This document shows positions 8,004-14,635 of a stretch of 14,635 bases of DNA, piece by piece. The translations under genes were made by a program, and so were the position numbers. The notes below the pieces were generated by a model. That model was not told the origin of the DNA. It saw only the letters and a program-made list of their open reading frames with translations, and did no database searches. Position 1 is the first letter of the stretch, and each line of letters starts with the position of its first letter. This stretch comes from CAZBWS01 sp964495705. GTDB taxonomy: Bacteria > Pseudomonadota > Gammaproteobacteria > HTCC5015. The DNA is taken from NCBI GenBank assembly GCA_964495705.1, contig CAZBWS010000065.1:1-14635 (forward strand). Reading direction: 5' to 3'.

Positions 8004-8030
8004 AAAAAAGCCCGCATTGCGGGCTTTTTT
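8004..8030 (+). terminator. Intrinsic terminator after the aldehyde dehydrogenase gene
   Basis: A GCCCGC stem (8010-8015) pairs with GCGGGC (8019-8024) around a 3-nt loop, flanked by six A (8004-8009) and six T (8025-8030). It starts 18 bp after the stop codon. The symmetry would let it work in both directions, but only the plus strand has a gene reading into it. Confidence 0.93.
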
Positions 8031-8093
8031 ATTTGTATGCCTTGAACTACTGTGTTGTATTACGGTCTAGCGATACACAAAGGAGATCAAACA

Positions 8094-8912
8094 ATGCGTT
8101 TACTTATTCTATTAGCTCTGGTGCTTGCTTTACCCGCATGTCAAACCAATACTCATTCCAATGTTACAAATAATGGTTTGCAGAAATTACTCACTATGCC
8201 CCATCGCAACCCTGATTATGTGGCGCGAGATGGTGCTCGCCACCCTGCAGAGACCTTAGCGTTTTTTGATGTGCAAGCCTCTATGGCCGTAGGCGAAATA
8301 TGGCCTAGTGGTGGCTGGTATAGCGAGTTGTTAGCCCCTTTGTTACGTGATCACGGGGTTTATTATGCTATTGGTTTTTCAACAACGGCGGCACGTACAC
8401 CTCAGTGGCGCAAGAATATGGTGGTTAAGCTAAATGATAAGTTTGCAGCTCATCCGCATATTTATGATCAAGCGATTGTGACGGGTTTATCTGTGCCTGA
8501 TGATGTTGAAATTGCCCCTGAGGGAAGTTTGGATCGAGTACTGACATTTCGCAATATACATAACTGGATGAAGGGCGGTTATGCAGAAGGGGTGTTCACG
8601 GCTATGCATAAAGCATTAAAGCCAGGTGGTATTTTAGGTGTAGTAGAGCATCGTGCCGCAGACAGTACTAGCTATGCGGATATGGTGAAATCGGGTTATG
8701 TTAGCGAGAGAGAAGTGATTCGCTTAGCTAAGCAAGCGGGTTTTGTATTGCAGGCTAAGTCGGAAATTAATGCCAACAGTAAAGATACTAAAAACCACCC
8801 CAAGGGCGTTTGGACCTTGCCCCCTAGCTTGCGTTTAGGCGAGGAGAGGCGTGCACACTATCTTAATATTGGCGAGAGTGACCGCATGACTTTGAAGTTT
8901 ATCAAGCCGTAG
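8094..8912 (+). CDS. Lipoprotein-like class I methyltransferase homologue (COG4798 type)
   Basis: The 272-residue protein resembles the predicted methyltransferase family COG4798. It has the family's opening segment ending in ETLAFFDVQ, then a motif-I region reading VGEIWPSGGWYSELLAP in place of a classical GxGxG, and later the HNWMKGGYAE and KPGGILGVVEHRA stretches. The N-terminus MRLLILLALVLALPAC is a bacterial lipoprotein signal with C17 as the lipidation site; the +2 residue is Gln, which favours outer-membrane sorting. An exported methyltransferase is odd, because S-adenosylmethionine is cytoplasmic, so the fold may serve another purpose. The ATG at 8094 is chosen over an upstream in-frame TTG near 8052 because AAGGAG lies 8 nt before it and it starts the signal peptide. 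It converges on the next gene with 9 bp between stops. Confidence 0.82.
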   Translation: MRLLILLALVLALPACQTNTHSNVTNNGLQKLLTMPHRNPDYVARDGARHPAETLAFFDVQASMAVGEIWPSGGWYSELLAPLLRDHGVYYAIGFSTTAARTPQWRKNMVVKLNDKFAAHPHIYDQAIVTGLSVPDDVEIAPEGSLDRVLTFRNIHNWMKGGYAEGVFTAMHKALKPGGILGVVEHRAADSTSYADMVKSGYVSEREVIRLAKQAGFVLQAKSEINANSKDTKNHPKGVWTLPPSLRLGEERRAHYLNIGESDRMTLKFIKP

Positions 8913-8921
8913 TAAGTTTAG

Positions 8922-10112
8922 TTAAAGGCATTTGTAGAAAGTATCTATTAATGCCCGTGGCCGTGGGTCGACCAGTAGGTAGGTTCCCATTTTGTTCATC
9001 ACATAGCCAAAGCTGACTTTGTTGTCGGGGTCGGCGAAGCTTAGTGAACCACCCATGCCGTTGTGCCCAAAGCTGCGTTGGCCGGGTCCAAAGGAAGTCA
9101 GCGGGCAATTTTGTGGCAACATAAAGCCATGACTGAATCGAGTATTGCGCTTTAATACGAGATCTAAGCCGTTGGATCGTTCAATCCAGCAGTGCTCTAG
9201 CATTTCAGGTGAGAGCAATTGGTAGCCATTGCGGCCGACACCGCCGTTAGCCAATACGCTGTAAAGCATGGCCATACTGCGTGCATTGGCCATGCCATTA
9301 GCGGCAGGCTGTTCAATTTCAGGCCAGCGCTTGAGGTTGCCAATGGCACTAATGCCCAAGCTTACAGGGTTTACAAATGCGCTGAGTGACATACCTCGGT
9401 GCTTTTCTACAATTGTCCCAGATATAAGGTTGAGGATGTCTTTGTGCAGTATCGGCATTCCTCCCAGTAGCTGCATTTTCGCAACACGGTAATGCTCATG
9501 TGGATCTAAGCCAATGTGAATATCAAGATCTAGTGGTAGGGCAATTTCTTCTCGAAAGTACTGTCCCGCAGATTTACCGGTAACATTTTTGATTAATTTG
9601 CCAATCAGCCAGCCCATGGTGATGGCGTGGTAACCATGGGCTTCACCAGGTTCCCACCAGGGTTGTTGTTGAGCCAGGCTAGAGGATAAGGCTTCGTTGT
9701 CATCCAAGGTCCAGGGCATCAGCACTTTACCCGCCCCAGCCAGCCCCGCCTTATGGCTGAGCAGCCATTTGACGGGAATACTGCTTTTACCGTGATAGCT
9801 GAACTCGGGCCAGTAATGGCAGACTGGTAATTCTAAATCGATTTTGCCCTGATCGGCTAAGCGCAATACACACAGTGCCGCTAAGCTTTTAGTGCCTGAG
9901 AAAATAGTAGCTAAAGTATCTTTTCCCCAGGCATGATTTTTGGACTTATCCGCATCACCAGCCCAGAGGTCTACAACCACTTTATTGTTGTGGGTGAAAC
10001 TCACACAGGAACCTATTTCTAGGCCTTGTTTATAATTACGCAAAAACTGTTCGCGTACGGCTTCGAAGCCTGGTTCGCAATGGCCGTGAATTTGAGTGTT
10101 TCGGTGTTGCAT
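8922..10112 (-). CDS. Beta-lactamase-family serine hydrolase (EstB-like esterase)
   Basis: The 396-residue protein belongs to the serine beta-lactamase/penicillin-binding-protein-like family, most like the esterase branch (EstB, LACTB-type). The nucleophile motif SxxK appears as SGTK at residues 72-75. The second motif, Y-x-N in classical enzymes, is YHA at 161-163, a substitution seen in esterase members. The third motif (KTG or HxG) is HNG at 350-352, in FGHNGMGGSLSFADP. No signal peptide is visible, so it is probably cytoplasmic, which argues against a role in cell-wall synthesis or antibiotic resistance. Ester or lactone hydrolysis is the likely chemistry; the substrate is unknown. The upstream region shows no good Shine-Dalgarno before the ATG at 10112, so the start is less certain than the gene. 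It is divergent from the SDR gene. Confidence 0.9.
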   Translation of the reverse strand: MQHRNTQIHGHCEPGFEAVREQFLRNYKQGLEIGSCVSFTHNNKVVVDLWAGDADKSKNHAWGKDTLATIFSGTKSLAALCVLRLADQGKIDLELPVCHYWPEFSYHGKSSIPVKWLLSHKAGLAGAGKVLMPWTLDDNEALSSSLAQQQPWWEPGEAHGYHAITMGWLIGKLIKNVTGKSAGQYFREEIALPLDLDIHIGLDPHEHYRVAKMQLLGGMPILHKDILNLISGTIVEKHRGMSLSAFVNPVSLGISAIGNLKRWPEIEQPAANGMANARSMAMLYSVLANGGVGRNGYQLLSPEMLEHCWIERSNGLDLVLKRNTRFSHGFMLPQNCPLTSFGPGQRSFGHNGMGGSLSFADPDNKVSFGYVMNKMGTYLLVDPRPRALIDTFYKCL

Positions 10113-10235
10113 AAGAAGGCTTAGCTATATAAGGAACGCATATAATAAAGCGTGCTAGGTATGGGAGCAATCAAGTCTTTCTTGGGCTTAGTTTTTCAGT
10201 ACACTGTCTACATTGAATAAACACTAGGTAAAACA

Positions 10236-10997
10236 ATGAATATTGATGGTGTCGTTGCTGTAATTACAGGGGGGGCTTCGGGTCTGGGTGAAGGCGCTGC
10301 TAGAGTCTTAGCAGCAGCAGGTGCCAAAGTGGCGCTACTCGACTTGCAGGTAGATAAGGCACAACCGATTGCGGATCAGCTAGGCGGCATCGCGGTAAGT
10401 TGTAATGTTGCCGATAGCGAAAGTGCTGAACAGGCTATGCTGCAAGTAGAGCAGCAGTTAGGCCTATGTGGCATTATGGTGAATTGTGCGGGTATCGGCA
10501 CAGCAGGGCGTATCCTTGGCAAAGAAGGGCCTATGGATTTAACTAGGTTCAACCAAGTTATTCAGGTAAACCTAGTCGGCAGCTTTAACTTATTGCGCTT
10601 AGCCGCAGAGCAGATGCAACGTCGAGAAGCCAGAGAAGACGGCGAACGTGGAGTCATTATTAATACGGCCTCTATTGCCGCCTATGAAGGGCAAATAGGT
10701 CAAGCAGCCTATGCGGCCTCTAAGGGTGGCGTGGTGAGTATGACCCTGCCCGCCGCCCGAGAGCTTGCCCGTTTTGGTATACGCGTAAACACCATTGCTC
10801 CCGGTTTATTCTTAACCCCCATGATGCAAGGTATGCCCCACGAGGTGCAGGACGCCTTGGCTGCGGGCTTACCGTTCCCGCAGCGTCTCGGTAGGCCTTC
10901 GGAATATGGTGATCTTGTTAAATATATCGCCCAAAGCATATTGATGAACGGCGAGACAGTTCGCCTAGATAGCGCTGTGCGCTTACAGCCTAAATAG
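10236..10997 (+). CDS. SDR-family oxidoreductase (3-hydroxyacyl-CoA dehydrogenase type 2-like)
   Basis: The 253-residue protein is a classical short-chain dehydrogenase/reductase. The nucleotide-binding motif TGGASGLG starts at residue 11, and D36 at the end of the second strand points to NAD rather than NADP. NCAG lies at 83-86, structural N112 in VNLVG, and the catalytic S146, Y159 and K163 are all in place (NTASIAAY, YAASK). The C-terminal region (FPQRLGRPSEYGDLVKYI, then GETVRLDSAVRL) closely resembles 3-hydroxy-2-methylbutyryl-CoA/17-beta-hydroxysteroid dehydrogenase 10. An acyl-CoA beta-oxidation step is therefore plausible but not proven. The Shine-Dalgarno AGGTAA lies about 6 nt before the ATG. 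The thioesterase-like gene starts 10 bp after its stop, so the two form an operon. The 123-bp region upstream contains a TATAAT at 10141-10146 without a convincing -35 element. Confidence 0.93.
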   Translation: MNIDGVVAVITGGASGLGEGAARVLAAAGAKVALLDLQVDKAQPIADQLGGIAVSCNVADSESAEQAMLQVEQQLGLCGIMVNCAGIGTAGRILGKEGPMDLTRFNQVIQVNLVGSFNLLRLAAEQMQRREAREDGERGVIINTASIAAYEGQIGQAAYAASKGGVVSMTLPAARELARFGIRVNTIAPGLFLTPMMQGMPHEVQDALAAGLPFPQRLGRPSEYGDLVKYIAQSILMNGETVRLDSAVRLQPK

Positions 10998-11007
10998 GAT
11001 ATTTTGG

Positions 11008-11526
11008 ATGAATTTATTTTTACGTTTTCTGGTTTTGCTGTGGAATATCCGCAAGCAACACGCTTCAGGTTTTGAATCTGTATCGAACTTAGATTTTCGT
11101 GTTCTACCCACGGATAGCGATTACTTCCAGCACCACTTAACCAATTCCCGGTTTCCTAGCTTTATGGACTTAGGGCGTATCGATTGGATGGCTAGAGCCG
11201 GGCTCTACAAGCCCATGCGTAAGCGTGGCTGGGGAGTGGTAGTTAGCAGTAATCAGATTACTTACCTGGGCTTAATACGCTGGGGTAAATCTTTTAAAGT
11301 ACAAACCAAGCCCGTTTATTGGGATGAGAAATATCTCTATTTAGAACACCGCTTTATCTCCGCTGGAAAGCTGCGTACTGTTGCCATCGCCAAGCTGGTG
11401 TTTACGAGTAATAAAGGCTCTATGCCCCTAGCGGATATGCTGGCAGAGGCGGGTATAGAGCTTGAGGTGGTGGATTGCCCAGAGAATATTAAGGATTTAC
11501 AGAAGGCTTTAGGGCATCGGTATTAA
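11008..11526 (+). CDS. Thioesterase-like protein (4HBT_2/THEM6-type hot-dog fold)
   Basis: The 172-residue protein looks like the THEM6/4HBT_2 group of acyl-CoA thioesterase-like hot-dog proteins. Features that suggest this are the LDFRVLPTDSDYFQHHLTNSRFPSFMDLGRIDWMAR region, corresponding to the conserved D-x-x-x-H-x-N-N substrate segment of the fold, and the later KSFKVQTKPVYWDEKYLYLEHRF strands. The first 13 residues are hydrophobic (NLFLRFLVLLWNI) and may anchor the protein to the membrane. AGGA about 10 nt before the ATG acts as ribosome-binding site. It follows the SDR gene by 10 bp, so both are probably co-transcribed, and hydrolysis of an acyl-CoA from the SDR reaction would fit. Catalytic activity is unproven for many of these relatives. 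The sequence before the gap (11527-11553) shows no terminator. Confidence 0.8.
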   Translation: MNLFLRFLVLLWNIRKQHASGFESVSNLDFRVLPTDSDYFQHHLTNSRFPSFMDLGRIDWMARAGLYKPMRKRGWGVVVSSNQITYLGLIRWGKSFKVQTKPVYWDEKYLYLEHRFISAGKLRTVAIAKLVFTSNKGSMPLADMLAEAGIELEVVDCPENIKDLQKALGHRY

Positions 11527-11553
11527 TTCTTTTACGGCTTTTCTGTTGTCTGC

Positions 11554-11653
11554 NNNNNNNNNNNNNNNNNNNNNNNNNNNNNNNNNNNNNNNNNNNNNNN
11601 NNNNNNNNNNNNNNNNNNNNNNNNNNNNNNNNNNNNNNNNNNNNNNNNNNNNN
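11554..11653. other. Assembly gap (100 N) at a tandem repeat
   Basis: Exactly 100 N form a scaffold placeholder of unknown true length. The first bases after it are already inside a 9-bp tandem array, so repeat collapse is the likely cause of the gap. The start of the gene that reads out of the gap is lost here. Confidence 0.98.
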
Positions 11654-11716
11654 ACAAGTAGAACAAGTAGAACAAGTAGAACAAGTAGAACAAGTAGAAC
11701 AAGTAGAACAAGTAGA
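11654..11716 (+). repeat. Seven perfect 9-bp tandem repeats (ACAAGTAGA)
   Basis: Seven identical copies of ACAAGTAGA run head to tail from the gap edge and probably continue into the gap. In the frame of the downstream gene each unit encodes Gln-Val-Glu. Because the unit is a multiple of three, gain or loss of copies changes protein length without shifting the frame. Confidence 0.97.
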
Positions 11717-12008
11717 AAACACACAGCAGACACAACAATCTGCCGAAGGTCGTGATTTACACCAGGCGATGCAGCAAGAAATTGCGAGCTTAGAACGTGA
11801 TACGAGTGAGTTTGCTGACGAGTTGGCAGAGAAGGTGGCTTCTATTGTTGAAACGGAAGATTCCTCTGAAGAAATAAATCAACGTGCTGCTGAGTTGGAT
11901 GAAATTGCAGCAGGTATGATTAAAAAGGCCGAGTTATTAAAGCGTAATGCAAAAGAGTTGAGTGAGGCTGCAGACGTTTTGCGCCATGGAGCACATAGCC
12001 TGAATTAA
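11654..12008 (+). CDS. Gln-Val-Glu repeat protein with coiled-coil-like C-terminus, 5' end missing
   Basis: The frame is open from the gap edge (first full codon at 11655) to the TAA at 12006-12008. It encodes seven Gln-Val-Glu tripeptides, a Gln/Thr-rich linker (NTQQTQQSAEGRDLHQ) and about 80 residues of charged helix. I do not recognise the family. The tail (LERDTSEFADELAEKV, later AAELDEIAAGMIKKAELL) alternates Ala/Leu/Ile with Glu/Lys in a heptad-like way, so a coiled coil or long amphipathic helix is likely. An ATG at 11769 could give a 79-residue product on its own, but the open frame and in-phase repeat upstream argue for a longer protein starting in or beyond the gap. A strong terminator follows. 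No signal peptide or membrane segment is visible in what remains. Confidence 0.75.
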
Positions 12009-12020
12009 GAGTAAGCTATT

Positions 12021-12059
12021 AAAAAAAGCCTCGCAAAATATTTTGCGAGGCTTTTTTTT
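12021..12059. terminator. Bidirectional intrinsic terminator
   Basis: A perfect 24-bp inverted repeat (12028-12051, half-site GCCTCGCAAAAT) is flanked by seven A (12021-12027) and eight T (12052-12059). It lies between the convergent repeat-protein gene (stop at 12008) and the acyltransferase gene (stop at 12085), and can terminate both. Confidence 0.95.
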
Positions 12060-12084
12060 GCCGTTTCAATTTGCCAGGGAAAGC

Positions 12085-12723
12085 TTAGCTATCTTTCTGC
12101 GCCTCAACCTCAGCAACATCTTCCTCTAGCTCCCTAAAGCGTGGAGGGCAGGCTAAGTCAGGGTATGCGCCGCTGATGTTTTTATAAAACTCCACCATCA
12201 ACTTTTTGTCTTCGCGTAAATCACCACTTGGGGTGAACATGGGGCCGATCCCCGTCTTTTTGTTTTTGTAATCAATAAAGCTCATGCCAATAGGCACATT
12301 CGCTTTTTGAGCGATTTGGTAAAAACCTGTTTTCCAGTAATTAGTTTTGCCCCGTGTACCTTCTGCCGGAATAGCAAGTACCATAGACTCTGATTCATTG
12401 TAATGGCTGGCCATTTGTTCAACGAGGTTGTTCGACTTAGAGCGAATAACTGGAACGCCTCCAAACCACTTTGCAATACCTGCAAAAGGGGGTTTAAAGA
12501 TGGTGTGTTTACCCATCCAGTAAATTTTCAAGTTCAATGAAAAAGCGGCACAAACTAACAGTAAAAAGTCCCAGTTACTGGTATGAGGGGCTGCAATCAA
12601 TACATATTTTTTTTCACTGGGCTTTTCTCCAACAACTTCCCAGCCTTTTAACTTAAAGCCGATTTTGGCAATGATAGTAAAGATTTGTTTGAAAATAGGG
12701 GTGTCAAAAACGGTATATCGCAT
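12085..12723 (-). CDS. PlsC-like 1-acyl-glycerol-3-phosphate acyltransferase family protein
   Basis: The 212-residue protein belongs to the lysophospholipid acyltransferase (PlsC) family. The catalytic HX4D motif is HTSNWD at 47-52, inside IAAPHTSNWDFLLL. The second substrate-binding motif is EGTR at 121-124 in IPAEGTRGKTNYWKTG. GGVPVIRSK near residue 90 matches the third conserved block. Its size and simple layout suit a small acyltransferase, attached to the membrane by helices around residues 10-25 and 53-65 or peripherally. Transfer of an acyl group to lysophosphatidate or another lysolipid is the family reaction; whether this is the main PlsC or an accessory paralogue cannot be told. HTSNWD rather than the usual NHQSWLD-type motif suggests an accessory member. 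No clear Shine-Dalgarno precedes the ATG. It is divergent from the isomerase gene. Confidence 0.88.
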   Translation of the reverse strand: MRYTVFDTPIFKQIFTIIAKIGFKLKGWEVVGEKPSEKKYVLIAAPHTSNWDFLLLVCAAFSLNLKIYWMGKHTIFKPPFAGIAKWFGGVPVIRSKSNNLVEQMASHYNESESMVLAIPAEGTRGKTNYWKTGFYQIAQKANVPIGMSFIDYKNKKTGIGPMFTPSGDLREDKKLMVEFYKNISGAYPDLACPPRFRELEEDVAEVEAQKDS

Positions 12724-12825
12724 TAGTTTTCTGAATCATGAAGTTAGGTGTACGAGTGTACTCTGAAAGGGCTTGTACAACCAGTTGTTTAGTTAAGTAT
12801 CAGTGACAGCAATCTGTGCTTTTAG

Positions 12826-12863
12826 GTAGCAAATGTCATATTCATACATTAGCACGTTGCTAC
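12826..12863. repeat. Imperfect hairpin in the acyltransferase-fkpA intergenic region
   Basis: GTAGCAA at 12826-12832 pairs with TTGCTAC at 12857-12863, and AATGT (12832-12836) can pair with ACATT (12846-12850) inside. There is no T-run, so it is not a terminator. It may be an operator or chance. The rest of the 239-bp intergenic region (12724-12962) is AT-rich. It has a weak promoter-like pair for the isomerase gene (TTGGTT at 12899, TAGCAT at 12922) and nothing else I can support. Confidence 0.35.
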
Positions 12864-12962
12864 TTTGCTGCCTATTTTCTCATGTATTAAAAAATAAATT
12901 GGTTAAGAATAGTATTTCCCTTAGCATATGCACTCAGAATATTGCTTAAATCAAAGAGATAA

Positions 12963-13658
12963 ATGATGAAAAAAATGGCATTAAGCACGCTTGCTACAGC
13001 AAGCCTATTGGCAATGGTGGGTGCGGCCTCCGCAGCAGACTTAGACAAAGACGAGAGCCGCTTTGGCTATAGCCTGGGTTACAACATGGGGCAGGGTCTC
13101 TCTCAAGATTTCCCTAATATGGATTTAGAAGCGCTTAGAGAGGGCTTAAATGCCGCAACTAAAGGGGTTAAATCTAAACTCAGTGACTCTGATATGCGCT
13201 CGGCGATTCAAGCGGGTCAGAAGAAAGCCAGGGATGCTCGCAAAGAAAAGGAGTCATCGGCCGGCAAAGTGAATAAACAGGCGGGAGAAAAATTTCTATC
13301 TGACAATGCCAAGCAAGAGGGTGTTGTGACTACCGATAGTGGCCTACAGTATAAGATGTTAACGAAAGGCAAAGGAAAGTCTCCTAAGGCCACTGATACG
13401 GTGTCTGTTCATTACCACGGTACATTGCCCGACGGCTCCGTGTTTGATAGCTCGGTAGAGCGCGGTACGCCGTCATCATTTCCCCTGAATAGAGTGATAG
13501 CGGGTTGGACAGAAGGGGTTCAGCTGATGCAAGAAGGCAGTAAGTATCGCTTCTTTGTACCTGAAAACTTGGCTTATGGGGATCGTTCACCTAGCCCGAA
13601 AATTGGCCCTAATCAGGTGTTGATCTTTGATGTGGAGCTGCTAGAAATTAAAGACTAG
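12963..13658 (+). CDS. fkpA: FKBP-type peptidyl-prolyl isomerase, FkpA/Mip family
   Basis: The 231-residue protein is a periplasmic cis-trans prolyl isomerase and chaperone. A signal peptide covers residues 1-24, with an ASA-AD cleavage site (MMKKMALSTLATASLLAMVG opens it). The helical dimerisation domain (about 25-118) begins with the typical ESRFGYSLGYNMGQGL segment, followed by a long charged linker helix. The FKBP catalytic domain (about 120-231) shows SGLQYKMLTKGKGKSPKATD, VSVHYHGTLPDGSVFDSS, FPLNRVIAGWTEGVQLM and the closing LIFDVELLEI. The length is close to Mip/FkpA proteins. Two adjacent ATG codons are possible starts; the AGAGAT upstream is better spaced for the second (12966). The pseudouridine synthase gene follows at 14 bp, so the two probably share a transcript. 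I did not find a sigma-E promoter. Confidence 0.93.
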   Translation: MMKKMALSTLATASLLAMVGAASAADLDKDESRFGYSLGYNMGQGLSQDFPNMDLEALREGLNAATKGVKSKLSDSDMRSAIQAGQKKARDARKEKESSAGKVNKQAGEKFLSDNAKQEGVVTTDSGLQYKMLTKGKGKSPKATDTVSVHYHGTLPDGSVFDSSVERGTPSSFPLNRVIAGWTEGVQLMQEGSKYRFFVPENLAYGDRSPSPKIGPNQVLIFDVELLEIKD

Positions 13659-13672
13659 TTTGCGCCACTCAA

Positions 13673-14551
13673 GTGAATATAGAACTACATATAACGGTTG
13701 AAGACGCCTCGGCCAATGCCGTTGATGTATTAGCCGAAGCCAGTGGCTTATCTAAGCAAAAGCTCAAGCTAATTATGCAGCGCGGAGCGGTGTGGTTGAC
13801 CCGAGCAGGGCACACCCAGCGCTTGCGCAGGGCAAAGAAGGCCTTACAGCTGGGTGATGAGGTTCATCTCTACCATGATGTTGATGTATTTGAGCAACAG
13901 CCACCCGCCGCAACATTGATCGCTGACGAGGGCGAGTACAGCGTGTGGCACAAGCCCTATGGCATGCTCTCACAGGGAACCAAATGGGGTGACCATACCT
14001 GTATTACTCGCTGGGCAGAGCAAAGTCTACAACCCCAGCGCAATGCTTTCATCGTACACCGCTTAGATCGTGCTGCCACGGGCTTGATCATGCTCGCCCA
14101 CACAAAAAAGGCCGCTAGCAGCCTATCCGCATTGTTTGAACAGCGGAAGATCGACAAGCATTATCAGGCGATAGTAGAAGGGCAGTGGTTAGAGGATAAG
14201 AGGATAGAACAAGACGTAGATGACAAGCCTGCGGTGAGTCATGTGAGTGTGCTGGAGTATGACTCTGAACAGGATAGGACGCGGGTAGAGGTGAAGATTG
14301 AGACGGGGCGCAAGCACCAGATTCGCAAGCATCTATCGGGTGCGGGCTTTCCTATTGTGGGGGATCGGCTGTATGGGAATGCGGAGACCGCCAGGGATGG
14401 CGGAACTACCGACAACGCAGGAGCAGTTGTCGCGTGCAGGCTTGCAGAGGTGGATTTGCAGCTTTGTTCGGTTTTTTTGGGGTTTGTTTGTCCGGTGTCG
14501 GGGGAGAGTAGGGAGTATGTTTTGACGGAGGGGTTGAGGCCGAGTTTGTAG
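13673..14551 (+). CDS. RluA-family RNA pseudouridine synthase
   Basis: The 292-residue protein converts uridine to pseudouridine in rRNA or tRNA. The active-site block is VHRLDRAATGLIML with the catalytic aspartate D132; most relatives have T-S-G where this one has A-T-G. KPYGMLSQ (motif I) lies at 94-101, and the GRKHQIRKHLSGAGFPIVGD block near 225 is the conserved RNA-binding segment. An S4-like region spans about residues 15-66. The target uridine cannot be assigned. The start is a GTG at 13673, the first usable start after an in-frame stop at 13649-13651. There is no good Shine-Dalgarno, so translational coupling to the isomerase gene, which ends 14 bp upstream, is likely. The stop codon is provided by the REP element that begins there. 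Confidence 0.9.
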   Translation: MNIELHITVEDASANAVDVLAEASGLSKQKLKLIMQRGAVWLTRAGHTQRLRRAKKALQLGDEVHLYHDVDVFEQQPPAATLIADEGEYSVWHKPYGMLSQGTKWGDHTCITRWAEQSLQPQRNAFIVHRLDRAATGLIMLAHTKKAASSLSALFEQRKIDKHYQAIVEGQWLEDKRIEQDVDDKPAVSHVSVLEYDSEQDRTRVEVKIETGRKHQIRKHLSGAGFPIVGDRLYGNAETARDGGTTDNAGAVVACRLAEVDLQLCSVFLGFVCPVSGESREYVLTEGLRPSL

Positions 14552-14606
14552 GAGCCCTTTGTAAGGGCGATATTCCAAGGGGTTCGCCGTTACAAACGGC
14601 TCCTAC
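14548..14606. repeat. Inverted pair of REP elements (BIME-like)
   Basis: Two REP-like units face each other. The left unit starts GTAGGAGC (14548-14555), overlapping a hairpin GCCCTT/AAGGGC (14554-14559 with 14563-14568, loop TGT). The right unit mirrors it with GCCGTT/AACGGC (14586-14591 with 14595-14600, loop ACA) and ends GCTCCTAC (14599-14606). GTAG followed by a hairpin is the known mark of REP sequences mobilised by RAYT (TnpA-REP) proteins. The first GTAG contains the TAG stop of the pseudouridine synthase gene. The remaining bases to 14635 show no feature. Confidence 0.85.
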
Positions 14607-14635
14607 GGTATTATTGCTGTCTAGCCTCAAAAGCC

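Noticed and set aside
11654..11716. Tandem array that could be read as a CRISPR
   Set aside because: The unit is 9 bp with no spacers between copies, and it is in frame with a coding sequence; it is a minisatellite.
12742..12757. GTGTAC direct repeat (GTGTACGAGTGTAC) upstream of the acyltransferase gene
   Set aside because: Two 6-bp copies are too short to claim a regulator site without conservation data.

Overview
The window is about 14.6 kb of bacterial chromosome and looks gammaproteobacterial. The evidence is the combination of RecJ, a YgiQ-type radical SAM protein, a full-length DsbD, an IbpA-like small heat-shock protein with a sigma-32-like promoter, a FkpA/Mip-type periplasmic isomerase and a GTAG-type REP pair. 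A marine, free-living relative of the Cellvibrionales is my guess from overall flavour; no rRNA or marker gene here settles it. Two runs of exactly 100 N (2714-2813 and 11554-11653) are scaffold gaps, so true distances across them are unknown.

Layout. 1-638 is the 3' end of recJ (+), converging on ygiQ (-, 658-2628). After the first gap comes a minus-strand block: an exported metallo-beta-lactamase-fold hydrolase, an hsp20/ibpA-like gene with its own terminator and a probable heat-shock control region, and dsbD. From 6373 the plus strand carries an aldehyde dehydrogenase with a strong terminator, then a lipoprotein-like COG4798 methyltransferase homologue. A beta-lactamase-fold serine hydrolase (-) is divergent from an SDR oxidoreductase plus thioesterase-like pair (+). 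The second gap interrupts a gene whose surviving part encodes seven Gln-Val-Glu repeats and a coiled-coil-like tail. It converges on a PlsC-like acyltransferase (-) across a bidirectional terminator. The window ends with a FkpA-like isomerase, a pseudouridine synthase 14 bp behind it, and an inverted REP pair that supplies the last gene's stop codon.

How it fits together. Most of this is ordinary core genome: DNA repair, envelope redox and protein folding (DsbD, FkpA, small heat-shock protein), and lipid or aldehyde metabolism (ALDH, SDR, thioesterase, acyltransferase). I see no phage, transposase, CRISPR array or defence island. The observations most worth following are a short leader upstream of hsp20 that folds like a ROSE RNA thermometer, the in-frame 9-bp minisatellite gene at the second gap, the REP pair fused to a stop codon, and a methyltransferase homologue that appears to be exported.
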